Source: Megalopta genalis (Eukaryota > Arthropoda > Insecta > Hymenoptera > Halictidae). Taken from it: DNA of 64,000 nucleotides. Each line of letters starts with the position of its first letter. The first letter of the stretch is position 1. Below, piece after piece: positions 22,710-33,204 of this stretch. The DNA lies in assembly GCF_051020955.1 (NCBI RefSeq), contig NC_135026.1, positions 9,338,501 through 9,402,500 of the forward strand. Direction: 5' to 3'. The notes beneath the pieces were generated by a model. The model saw only the letters and a list, made by a program, of their open reading frames with translations. It was not told the DNA's origin and did no database searches. Both the position numbers and the translations under genes were made by a program.

Positions 22710-23289
22710 TTGGGTTGGCAACTAAATAATTGCCGATTTGTTCAATGAAATAAAAGATTTCTTTTTACTTGGAATAAAGTTTAATCTGTAATGTATTTTC
22801 CATTTTGTTTGATGACCTTTTGCCATCTCTCTGACAACTTGAAAATTCCACGCTCGTAGAAAGTCTGATCCTTTTCGGCCGAAAACTGAGTTAAGTGAGA
22901 TTTTACAGCGTCATCATCGTTAAAAGTTTTACCACGAAGGGAGTTGTCCAGGGATCGAAATAAGTGGTAATCCGATGGCGCGAGATCAGGGCTATATGGT
23001 GGGTGTAACATCAATTCCCAACCAATATCCATCACTTTTTGCCGAGTGGACAAAGACGTGTGCGGCCTAGCATTGTCCTGGTGGAAAATGACACCTTTAC
23101 GATCGACCAATTCTGGTCGCTTTTCCTTGACCGTTGCATTCAATTTGTCCAGTTGCTAACATTCACGGATAATAAAAAATAACATAATAATAATAATAAT
23201 AATTTTATAATATAACATTTACGGATATCAAAAATGGGAGTGAGAGACATCTATAACTGAAATCGGCAATTACTTAGTTGCCAACCCAA
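22710..23289 (-). mobile_element. Non-autonomous mariner, 580 bp, copy 1
   Basis: The left terminus TTGGGTTGGCAACTAAATAA and the right terminus TTAGTTGCCAACCCAA form ~28-bp inverted repeats flanked by TA (22708-22709 and 23290-23291), the mariner target. A full mariner is about 1.3 kb, so roughly half is missing. The 5' part of the transposase gene, with the helix-turn-helix DNA-binding region and the first catalytic Asp, is replaced by ~90 bp rich in AATAAT. The transposase relic reads on the minus strand. The element cannot make its own transposase. Its right end was later caught up in a tandem duplication. Confidence 0.93.
22781..23143 (-). pseudogene. Mariner transposase, C-terminal fragment (copy 1)
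   Basis: 121-codon relic of a DD34D transposase; the full protein is about 345 residues. HQDNARPH carries the second catalytic Asp (residue 23 of the fragment) and HPPYSPDLAPSDYHLF the third (residue 58), with exactly 34 residues between them. The C-terminus is SERWQKVIKQNGKYITD. There is no ATG: the frame begins at TTG. Upstream, the reading IREC-stop-QLDKLNA fits the mariner CQQLDKL motif, with TAG (23156-23158) where Gln is expected. Further upstream the sequence is deleted. A dead gene, although the fragment itself is intact. Confidence 0.9.
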
Positions 23290-23291
23290 TA

Positions 23292-23925
23292 GTTCCCAAA
23301 TAAAATCGCTTTGCCCTACACGGTGTCCCAAAAGTTACGCAATCACAGGATACGAGGGGTTTCTGAGGACATTTGAAGTAACTATTTTCTTTGCAAAAAT
23401 GTTCTCAGAGGCATCGTTAACGAGTTATTAACGAAAAACACTGACCAATGACAGACGAGGCGCGAGGCAGCCAAGCCAATAAGCGGTCGAAGCCCAGTAT
23501 ATAATATAATAATAATAATTTTATAATATAACATTTACGGATATCATAAAAATGGGAGTGAGAGACATCTATAACTGAAATCGGCAATTACTTAGTTGCC
23601 AACCCAATAGTTCCCAAATAAAATCGCTTTGGCCTACACGGTGTCCCAAATGTTACGCAATCACAGGATACGAGGGGTTTCTGAGGACATTTGAAGTAAC
23701 TATTTTCATTGCAAAAATGTTCTCAGAGGCATCGTTAACGAGTTATTAACGAAAAACACTGACCAATGACAGGCGAGGCGCGAGGCAGCCAAGCCAATAA
23801 GCGGTCAAAGCCCAGTATATAATATAATAATAATAATTTTATAATATAACATTTACGGATATCATAAAAATAGGAGTGAGAGACATCTATAACCGAAATC
23901 GGCAATTACTTAATTGCCAACCCAA
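23292..23925. repeat. Composite 318-bp tandem duplication, two copies
   Basis: The units run 23292-23609 and 23610-23925. Mariner right termini end at 23289, 23607 and 23925, exactly 318 bp apart. Each unit contains ~25 bp of spacer, then half of an unrelated foldback element (from CACGGTGTCCC at 23319 and 23637, homologous to 41.9 kb), then the last ~108 bp of the mariner. The third mariner end lacks its TA. Unequal exchange in the AATAAT-rich segment is a likely mechanism. Confidence 0.9.
23319..23498. mobile_element. Half of a foldback element (family of 41.9 kb)
   Basis: TTTGCAAAAATGTTCTCAGA, then CGTTAACGAGTTATTAACGA, then CTGACCAATGAC match the left arm of the 41860-42236 element in order. 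The inverted partner arm is absent. The same half recurs at 23637-23816 in the second tandem unit. Confidence 0.75.
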
Positions 23926-24585
23926 CGGAACAACTTGCCGAAAAGGAAGCCTGCACCCAGTGTGCTCGATAAAAAACGCGTACAAAATTGATCTTAAAAA
24001 TAGATCTTCGAGTTCCTAAAATTATTGAAGAAAGATCTTTCTACCTGACTTCATTGTCCCGTGGACACAGAAACATTCTCGCAACTTCGGCCGATTATTC
24101 CGACGAATCGTTTCGCGCGTGTGGATCGACAGAGAGACGGCGGGAACATCGTGGAAAAAATCTAGCTCTAGCACCGCGAATAGTTGTTTCTGTTCCAAAA
24201 CCCGATTCGGGGGGAACAGGAATGCCCGAGGAATATGGGACGGTGACGCGGACGGTTGGAACGACGAGGACGGCGCGGCGTCGGTTATAGAAATGTTCGA
24301 TACGGTGGAACGACGGCTGGTTTCTTCCGCGGCGCGGTGGAACACCGGCGGCATCGTCGGGAAACGAGCCGTGTTCCACGCGGCAAAAATCGACGAGGCA
24401 GCTTCCTGTCGCCTCGATATATATATATAATTAATGCGATCGAACGTGTCTCTCGCAACTCGGGTTACGCAACGGTCGATTGTTTTCCCGGTTTTAACAA
24501 GTGTTAAATCACACCTTGTCAGCAAGTATATGTGCTTGGTTAATCACCAGATTGCGGATCTGTTGATTACCGATATATTTTATTG
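23926..24585. other. Unique region after the mariner complex
   Basis: 23926-23967 is extra sequence absent from the empty site; 23968-24002 is the right part of segmental copy 2. 24003-24585 is unique with a GC-rich core. Minus (24022-24525) and plus (23988-24290, 24119-24430) frames overlap and none has a recognisable domain. Confidence 0.5.
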
Positions 24586-24587
24586 CA

Positions 24588-24709
24588 TTGGAATGTTATA
24601 TAATTGTATGGAATTGTATTTGGAATTGTATTATTGGAATTGTATTTGGAATTGTATTATTGGAATTGTGTGGAATTGTATGGAATAATATAATATTGGA
24701 ATTACAAGG

Positions 24710-24756
<47 letters not shown>
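24588..24756. repeat. GGAATTGTATT repeats followed by (TA)23
   Basis: TGGAATTGTAT(T) repeats every 11-16 bp from 24588 to 24700, then a pure TA dinucleotide run at 24711-24756. The poly-Tyr/Ile frames over it are artefacts. Confidence 0.93.
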
Positions 24757-24759
<3 letters not shown>

Positions 24760-25870
24760 GTGGTTGCAATGACGTTTAGAATGACTCCGTATTAACGTGA
24801 GATATTTAAGTACTGAGACACTTAGTTTTAAAGCGTCTCCGTACTCCCTATGCAATTAGTGTTCTCCTATGATGCAAGATGTCGCGATTTACATATTGTT
24901 GCATCATTGGCGTTCTTTATGCACCCAGTCATTACAGCCACAACGTTGGGACCATTTTTCACTTTTCCTTGTGCTGTCAGGTTCCCGGCCAACTTCGCAC
25001 GCTTTTATATCCACGATTCCTTTATTAGTTTTTCCAATTTTTTTGTACAGGACGTTCTAAAAGTTTAATTATGATATTAGATTGTAGCAAGTTTAAATTC
25101 ATTGGTTAAGCTAATGAATATAGGCACTCGTCGAAATTATAAGACGAAGATCGACGAAGTTACAATCGTTCCCGACCGCACTTTCGAACTTTAATTATAA
25201 ATTGTTATCTACAACGTGGTTATCGATGCAAAGTAACTGTCGGTTACTTTACTAAATAACTATTTCTTTCGGAGTTAAAACGTTAAAATGTTAAAAGAGT
25301 TAAAACGAGAAAGAAGAATATATCTGCTGAAAAAGCACTTATATTTCGTATTCACCTAAGTACGACGGACGAGTGTGTTCCAAATGTCATTTTACATTAC
25401 AATACCTGAACTGTGTAATAATATCTATCATATATTTTGAGACGTTTAACATGTTACAACCGTCACCGTCTTACAATCGCCCACCGGTTATTAAATTCCT
25501 CCAATGTTTTTTTCATTATCCTGTATTTCTTTTAGCGATATTTGCCGTAAATGCATAAAATTCGCAGTCTGGTGTAATCACTATTCGGTTAGTATGCCGG
25601 GAACTCGACGTTAACAACGATGATCCGGTAATAAAGTAATTGAGGCGCGACGAGTTCGCGAGCCGATCGAATTAAGAACAATTTATCGAAATTAAGATTT
25701 ATGGCGCAAGCATGAACGCGCGAGATAGACATCCTGAATCGTCGGAAAAGCCGATGGAGGGCGCATTTTTATCGTTTATCTTGGTGTAAATGAACGCGAA
25801 TGCGCGAGTGGAAAATGGATTGAAATCGTAGTGATCGCGAGAGAAATTTGAAAAAGTCTTTGTAGCACGG
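24757..25870. other. Unique AT-rich region
   Basis: No repeat array. Only short frames (24850-25068, 25373-25558, 25699-25899), none recognisable. Confidence 0.5.
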
Positions 25871-25879
25871 TAAAATTGT

Positions 25880-27260
25880 CGAGTTTCGCGCGAGATCAAC
25901 TGGAAACGATAGCTTTTGTTAGTATCTATCGAAATTTACGTCGATGTCTGAGTCAAACACCTTCATTCGTTGGAAAAGTGATGAAAATTGCGAAATTTCG
26001 TCAAATGCGACCGAAAATTGGGGAAAACGTCACAAAAAATGGCAAAAAAAGACGTAAAACGCTTAAAAATGATTCTTTTTGAATGGAACAAAAAGGCAGT
26101 TGCTAGACTTTTACAAGCTTTATCGAATTAAATATGTATATTGGAGACGAACACGTTCAATCGTCAGAAAAATTGAAAGAACTGTCAAATTTGGTGAAAA
26201 GTAAGTTGTAAAACTATGAAAAACGCTAAAAAAACGATCTTTTCAAGTGAAACAAAATGCAATCGCTAGATTTTAACGAGTTTTATCGAGTGAAATGTGA
26301 ATATTGAAGCTAAACATGTTCGCTCGTCAGAAAACTTGAAAAAACAGACAAATTTGGTCAAAAGTAAGTTGTAAAATGCTGTAAAACACTTAAAAATCGC
26401 TCTTTTCAAATGGTACGAAATGCAATCACTAGATTTCAACGAGTTTTATCAAATTAAACATGAACATCGGCGACAGACACTTTTAATCGCCAGAAAACTT
26501 GAAAAGACTGTCAAATTTGGTCAAAAGTAAGTTGCAAAATTCTGCCAAACGCTTAAAAATCGCTCTTTTCAAGCGAAACGAAACGCAATCGCTAGATTTT
26601 AACGAATTTTGTCGAGTGAAATGTGAATATTGAAGCCAAACATGTTCGCTCGTCAGAAAAATTGAAAAAACTGTCAAATTTGGTCAAAAGCAACTTGTAA
26701 ATCGCTTAAAAATCGCTCTTTTCGGGTGAAACAAAATGCAATCGTGAGATTTTAACAAGTTCTATCGAATTAAATACGTAAAATGTAGCTACTAAAAACA
26801 CCTGCAATCGTCGGAAAAATTGAAAAGACGCGAAACCACGGGAGAAACGGTGTAAAAAAAGTTAAATACCGACTGTTTTCGTGGGAAATCAACTGGAAGC
26901 GCTAGTTTTCGTTAGTATCTAGCGAAATGTACGTCAATATCTAAGCCAAATACTCTTGACTCGCCGGGCAACTGCGAAAAACCGTGGAACTACGAAAAAT
27001 GGGAAAAACGCCGCGAGAACGGTGAAAACATTGTAAAACGTTTGAAAATCTCTCTTTCCGTGCGGGGTAAAGTGCAATCGCCAGATTTTAACAAGTTTTA
27101 TCGAATCAAGCCTGAATATAAAAGCGGAACGTCTTCATTCGTCAGAGAAATTGGTAAAACTGTCAAGTTTGGGCAAAAGTAAGTTGTAAAACGCTAAAAA
27201 ATCGCTGTTTCCGTGTGAAACAAAATGTAATCGCTAGATTTTAACAAGTTTCATCGAATT
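25880..27260. repeat. 163-bp satellite-like array, block A
   Basis: The AATCGCTAGATTTTAACGAG word starts at 26261, 26424 and 26587 (163 bp). The next copy is at 26740, after a slightly shorter unit. Units also carry TTTTATCGAATTAAATGTG, AATATTGAAGCCAAACA, CGTCAGAAAAATTGAAAA and GTCAAAAGTAAGTTGTAAAA. The outermost units are more diverged and up to ~180 bp. It is the same family as block B at 28.7-30.8 kb, in the same orientation. Confidence 0.92.
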
Positions 27261-27284
27261 TGTACAAGATATATACTGCTTCAA

Positions 27285-27400
27285 TTTAGAGTATATGTTG
27301 ATATTGCAAAAATTTTTATTTTACAAATAAATGTTTGACGAAGTTATCTTTGAGCCCGACTTCCTTGTTATTATTTATTAACATTGCTTATTGGTCGAAT
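27285..27400. other. Short AT-rich spacer
   Basis: Single-copy link between the 163-bp array and the ~135-bp array. Nothing seen. Confidence 0.5.
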
Positions 27401-27404
27401 TGAT

Positions 27405-28015
27405 TGTTAAGATAATTTAGAATTCAGTCAGATTCATAGCAACTTTATAAACTCTTCTATTTGTCTTTTCGACATTCTGGCGTTTATAGATTACAATTTA
27501 AGACAGAAGTGGACCTAACCCTGACTTAATCTTGACCTAACTTATTGTTAAGATAATTTAGAGTTCGGCTAACTTACAGTGATTTTATAAATTCTATCAC
27601 TTTTCGACATTCTGGCGTGTATAGATTATTTTTTAAACACAAATTGAACTAACCTTGACCTAATCCTGATCAAACTTATTGTTAAGATAATTTAGGGCTC
27701 AGCTAACTTATAGTAACTTTATAATCTCTATCATTTGTCTTTTTGACATTTTAGCGCGTATAAATTACAGTTCAAGACAGAAGTGGACCTAATCCTGACC
27801 TAACCATGATCAGATTGTTAAGATAATTTAAGGCTCAGCTAACTTATAGTAACTTTACAATCTCTATCACTTGCCTTTTTGACACTCTGGCGCGTATAGA
27901 TTACATTTTACACACAAATGGACCTAACCCTGACCGAACTTATTGTTAAAATAATTTAGACTTCAGTTAACTTATATTAACTTTATGATTTCTTTCACGT
28001 GCCTTTTCGACGTAT
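27405..28015. repeat. ~135-bp tandem array, five copies
   Basis: TTAAGATAATTTAG starts at about 27409, 27548, 27682 and 27818, and as TTAAAATAATTTAG at 27946 (128-139-bp steps). Each unit has TTTGACATTCTGGCGTGTAT and GACCTAACCCTGACCTAA. Non-coding. Confidence 0.9.
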
Positions 28016-28019
28016 TCCT

Positions 28020-28730
28020 ACGCGTACGGATTACACTTTAAAACACAATATGGCCGAAGATGGGACTCGCCATGATTCGAAGCCATCGACTCGCCTAAAT
28101 ACCACGAGATCGCGGATCCCGACGAACTTCTCGGGGTAAAAGGCTCGCGATCGCGCGCGCCGTAATTTGCGCGCCGGTGTGCCGCGATTAGGCGAACACC
28201 GCGGGACCTAGGAATTTATGGTGTAATATCGAATTATTTTAACGATAATGCTCATGTTTCGTATCGATCGGCCGGGATCATGAATATTCAACGGTGTCGC
28301 GGATGTTTGACCGCGCCGGTCCGCGCTCGGCACGGTTCTGCTCTATTTCTGACTGACGGCCGGCCGGCTGACCTAGCGACACTATCGATAGCGTAATTTG
28401 CTCCGCCGCGGACCCGGTGCAATAAAGTATTCCCGCGGCTGTAATATCTCGTCTCCGGGGTTATTTTGGTTTGCCAGCTTTGACCCGCGTTTGTTTCGCG
28501 GCGGCCGCCGCAGTGTCGCTCCGCGCGCGAATTTAGAGCGATCCGGTTGTCCGGACGGGGTCCCTCCACCGGACGGTCCGCTGCTCTTAATAAATCGCGG
28601 CTCGAAGGTGTCCCGGACGATTTGCTAACCTGTTACCCGGTGCCGGCGAGATCTGCATTCGACGGCGGACGGGGAACTGTCCGGACGTAATGGAACGCTT
28701 GCGGAGGATCGCGATTCAAAGCGCTGCGAG
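28020..28730. other. CpG-rich unique island inside the satellite region
   Basis: GC-rich single-copy DNA lying between arrays of the surrounding satellite. Overlapping frames at 28288-28628 on both strands are not recognisable. It may be a regulatory island or an old unique block split from its surroundings by array growth. Confidence 0.45.
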
Positions 28731-28734
28731 AAGG

Positions 28735-30780
28735 TTTGGAACGCCTGTTCTCGCGTGAAATCGATCAGGAACGATGGTTCCGCGCGACAATATTTGTGTC
28801 GAATAACTTAATTCGCCGGGAAAGCGCGAAAAAAACCGCGAAATTTCGTCGGATGCGATCGAAAATTGGGGAAAACACTCGCGAAAGTGGCGAAAACGCT
28901 GTACTATGCTTGGGAATTACTCTTTTCGAATGGAGTGAAATGCAATCGCTAGATTTTAACGAGTTTTATCAACTGAAATGTGAATATTGAAGTCAAACAT
29001 TTGACTCGTCAGAAAAATTGAAGGAACTAACAAATTTAGTCAAAAGTAAGTTCCGAAATTATGTAAAATGTTAAAAGTGCGATCTTTTCGGAAGGAACAA
29101 AATGGAATCGCAAGATTTTAACCAGTTTTATCAAATTGGAAACGTATATTGAAGACGAACATCTGCAGTTATCAGAAAAATTGGAAAAGTTGTCGAATTT
29201 GTTCAAAAGTAACTTGTAAAATGCTGTAAAACGCTTAAAAATCGCTCTTTCCAAATGGAACGAAATGCAATCGCTAGATTTTAACGAGTTTTATCAACTG
29301 AAATGTGAATATTGAAGTCAAACATTTGACTCGTCAGAAAAATTGAAGGAACTAACAAATTTAGTCAAAAGTAAGTTCCGAAATTATGTAAAATGTTAAA
29401 AGTGCGATCTTTTCGGAAGGAACAAAATGGAATCGCAAGATTTTAACAAGTTTTATCAAATTGGAAACGTATATTGAAGACGAACATCTGCAGTTATCAG
29501 AAAAATTGGAAAAGTTGTCGAATTTGTTCAAAAGTAAGTTGTAAAATGCTGTAAAACGCTTAAAAATCACTCTTTTCGAGTGGAACAAAATGCAATCGCT
29601 AGATTTTAACGAGTTGTATCGAATGAAATGTGAATATGGAAGCCAAACATGTTCACTGGTCAGAAAAATTGAAAATCCTGTCAAAATTGAGCAAAAGTAA
29701 GTTGTAAAACGCTCTAAAACGCTTAAAAATCGCATTTTCCAAGCGGAACAAAGTGCAATTGCTAGAAGTTAACAAGTTTTATCGAACTAAATATGTAAAT
29801 TGCAGTTAAGAACACTTGCACTCGTCGGAAAAATTGAAGAAACATAAAAATGACGTGAAACATTGGGAAATAACGTTATAATGAATGAAAGATCCGACTG
29901 TTTCCGTGAGAAAACTAGCAAGCGCTAGTTTTCCTTAGAATTTATCGAAACGTAGATCAGTATCTAAACTAAAAAATCGCTTAATTCGCTTAAAAATCAC
30001 TCTTTCTGAGCGGGATAAAATGCAATCGCTAGATTTTAGCAAGTTTTATCGTATGAAACCTGAATATCCAGACAAAACGTGTGCTCGATCTTCAGAAAAA
30101 TTGGAGAAACGTAAAACTTTGTTAAAAGTGGTTAATGCTGAAACTCTAAAAGCTGTAAAACTCTTAAAAATCACTTTTTCCAAATGAAACGAAATGCAAT
30201 CGCTGGATTTGAACAAGTTTTATCGAATGAAACATGGATATCGAAACCAGATACTTGCAATCGTCGGAAAAATTGAAAAAACACAAAAAAAGACGCGGAA
30301 AAGCGGGGAAGAGCGATGTTGAATGTTAAAAATCGGTTGTTTTCGGACGAAATCATCTGTAAACGATAGTTCTTGTTAGAATTTATCGAAATGTGCATCA
30401 ATATCCGCGCCAAATATCTTCACACTGCAGAGAAATTTGCAAAAAAAACCGCAAAATCACGAAAACTCTGAAAAACCTCACAAAAATGGTAAAATCGCTG
30501 TAAAACGCTTAAAAATCACTCTTCTCGGGTGCAACGGAATGCATTCGCCAGATTTTAACAAGTTTTACCAAATGACACATGAATATTGTAGCCGAATACC
30601 TTCGCTTGCTAGGAAAGTGCGGAAAACCGCGAAACTTCGACAAATGTTGTCGAAAAATACTGAAAACCCGACAAAAATGGTAAAAACTCTGTGAAACTAT
30701 TAAAAATGCCTCTTTTCGGGTGACAACTAAATGGAATCGCTAGATTTTAAAGAGTTTTATCAAATGAAGTACAATATATA
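28735..30780. repeat. 163-bp satellite-like array, block B, with 325-bp higher-order repeat
   Basis: AATCGC(T/A)AGATTTTAAC starts at 28944, 29106, 29269, 29431 and 29594. Alternate monomers are near-identical, giving two 325-bp dimers (28944-29268 and 29269-29593). The same peptide therefore appears in the minus frames at 29036-29254 and 29361-29735. After 29.8 kb the monomers are more diverged. The two blocks together hold about 20 monomers. Confidence 0.93.
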
Positions 30781-30784
30781 ATAT

Positions 30785-31230
30785 CTAACATTACCATAAC
30801 ATTTATCCATTTAAATTTATCTTGTTTAATTTTAATTTTATCTCATTTAAATCTTAATTCTTACTTATCTTGTTTTATACGTAATTCTTATTTGTCTTAT
30901 TTAATTCTTAATTCTTATTTACCTTATTTAATTCTTCAATCTTATTTTTCTGATTTAATTGTTAGCTCTTATTTATCCTGTTTAATTCTTAATTCTTGTT
31001 TTTCTTATTTAATTCTTAATTTTGATTTAGATTAAGTTGAATTATATTTAGAGCATTATCGTAACATATAACTATTTCATTTTATTTTATTTCGTTCTAA
31101 ATTCTTAATTCTTATTTATCTTATTTAATTTTTAACTCTCAGTTACCTTATTTATAATTCTCAATTCTTATATATCTTATTTCATTCTTAATTCTTATTT
31201 ATCTTATTTAATTCTTAATTCGTCTTTATG
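30785..31230. repeat. AT-rich ~30-bp repeats
   Basis: TTATCTTATTTAATTCTTAA and TTCTTATTT words recur every 20-35 bp. CATTACCATAACATTT / CATTATCGTAACATAT / CATTACCATAACGTTT recur at about 30790, 31053 and 31271, so a longer unit of ~220-260 bp is also present. Confidence 0.85.
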
Positions 31231-31424
31231 TTACCGAATTTTGTGTTATTAAAATTCCAATAGTATCCAGCATTACCATAACGTTTAAACGGATCGTACA
31301 GTTCGACCAGAAATCTATCATCGTAGACAAGGTAGCTTCCCGGAAATAATCCTGCAAGGTTGCCGGTGTAATAGCTGGCGGGCCTGTTACGTTCGAAATT
31401 ACGGACACCTAAGCAAACACTAAG
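31215..31424 (-). other. Exon-like open frame, identity unknown
   Basis: Stop-to-stop frame of 69 codons with no ATG, in a GC-richer patch surrounded by AT-rich repeats. The middle reads LFPGSYLVYDDRFLVELY, then DPFKRYGNAGYYW: rich in Tyr, Phe, Asp, Gly and Arg as in a folded protein, with many RNY codons. TTTGCTTAG|GTGTCC (about 31409) could be a 3' splice site and TTATG|GTAATG (about 31277) a 5' splice site, giving a ~131-nt internal exon. A second frame (31226-31408) over the same bases is also open, which weakens the case. No family recognised. Confidence 0.25.
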
Positions 31425-31429
31425 TTATA

Positions 31430-31795
31430 AATTACAGAGTTTAACGGTATGCCGGCGCGCCCGGTCTAGTAGATCCGTTAAAGAAAGCGTGTTACAGAAG
31501 TAAATAAGACAACGGGGGCTCTCTCCGTGGAAGTTGTTCCCCATAAAAGTTTGTCAATTGAAAACTTCGGTAGCTTTTCTTTTCGCAGAAATTTTTATTC
31601 GTTCACTTCCCCGTAAATTATTATGTAAATCGGTCCTCGGGGACTTCGCGAGTTCTTTCGTTCCGCTATTCTTATATTACGCACGATACCGTGCCTCCTA
31701 ATTTCCGCTTCTAATCATCGACATTCTTCCGAGCGGACACACCGATAAATTTCAATTCGAGAAATCGACACAGGGAAAATTCTTTCTCATTCGGT
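31430..31795. other. Unique region
   Basis: Single-copy DNA of average base composition. CTTTTCTTTTCGCAG near 31587 resembles a plus-strand 3' splice site, but no convincing frame follows. Confidence 0.45.
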
Positions 31796-31799
31796 ACGT

Positions 31800-32540
31800 C
31801 GACGTTTTCTGTTATAAACTTTTCTATTATTAAACTCCTCTATTGTTAAACTTTTCTATTGTTAAATTTTTCTATTAGGAAATTTTCTATTATTAAACTT
31901 TTCTTGTTTGAAATTGAGTATGGTAAAATTTCTTGTTACGAATTTTTGTATTATGAAATTTTCTATTATCAATTTTTCTATTATTAAATTCTGTATTATA
32001 AGAAATTTTCTATTATCGAATTATCTATTATGAAATTTGTCATTATTAAATTGTGTATTATAAAATTTATTATTATAAAATTGTCTGTTATGATATTCGA
32101 ATAAACAATTCCGTCTGAAGCGATTAACGTGCAATAAATTTTTAATATATAAATTAACGAAAATATTATGTTCAACTGAAATTTAAAAGTCTGGTTTTCT
32201 AATTACGAACTTGTTCTATTATCCGAATTATTATATTAATCGTTGTAATGACTATTATGTTTTAATTATTGTACTAATTGTTATCGCATTTATAACTGTT
32301 ATATTAACTGATATATTAACTGTTATATTAACTATTTTCTAATTATTATTTGACACATCATATTGATTGTTGTATTAATTACAATTTCATTATTTAATAT
32401 ATTAATTATTATTCGAATGCCAGTATTAATTATTAAAACAATTATTATCAGAGTGACTATATTAATTATTACGTGAATTACTATACATACATTAATTATT
32501 ATATTAATTATAGTGTAGATTAATAGCACAATAGTTACTT
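31800..32540. repeat. Simple AT-rich repeats (CTATTATTAAA and TTAATTATTA types)
   Basis: 31800-32100 consists of TTTTCTATTATTAAA-like units of 14-22 bp. 32200-32540 consists of ATTAATTATTAT-like units. The Ile-rich minus frame at 32332-32529 is an artefact. Confidence 0.85.
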
Positions 32541-33200
32541 TAATATACTAAACGAGAGGCCAGTGTATGATACGAGCAAGCAGAGCATGGAATATGGATT
32601 GTTCGGTGAAAAAACGACTTTCGTCTCCGTTTACTTCCGTTCGTGGCGGAACACAGGCGTGAACGTGCAAAATCTCGAATTCGTCGACTCATTGTTCCCG
32701 GTGTCCGGTTCGTTAATTGGAAAGTTTGACACCTGAATGAGATCGTAAAAATGTAGCCGGGGTCCGGTCGACAAAAAAAAAAGGCGCGAAAATAGTCGTC
32801 AGTCCGGTAGAGGGGCGCGGGGGGGAGCGAGGTCGAGGGAGCGGCAACGTCGTAAAATAATGAATTTGGTCCTTGACCACCCCGAAACCCATAACCAGCC
32901 TCTACAACCTGTCAAATGGTCGACCCAAATATTTTGGAAGCGTGAATAGACCTCCCCGGTACCTGCCGGTCCCCTCCGAAACCAGCGATTTTGTCACGGA
33001 ACGTTCTGCCACAATAATAGTTCTTGGAAACTCGAACAGGAATTATCGCGGTTACTGTCAGCCGTGCACGAAAACGGCGATTTTGGTTTTTCGATAATCC
33101 GATTTTGCTCGAGATTATGGAAATCGATGAAAAGTGTACTTGGAAAGTTGTCGCTGAGATTTTGTGATTTAGTTGTGATCTTGATAATGTTGCATTGTGT
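32541..33200. other. Unique region
   Basis: Single-copy, with a GC-richer stretch at 32.6-33.05 kb. Overlapping frames at 32873-33251 on both strands; none recognisable. Confidence 0.45.
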
Positions 33201-33204
33201 GTGC

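Noticed and set aside
22781..23143. Functional mariner transposase gene
   Set aside because: The N-terminal two-thirds, including the DNA-binding region and the first catalytic Asp, are deleted, and a stop replaces a Gln just upstream.
24022..24525. 167-codon minus frame
   Set aside because: Starts at TTG, overlaps three plus frames and has no recognisable domain.
28050..28110. Possible tRNA on the minus strand (GGCTTCGAATCATGGC)
   Set aside because: The B-box-like word does not sit in a five-base-pair T-stem and no cloverleaf forms.
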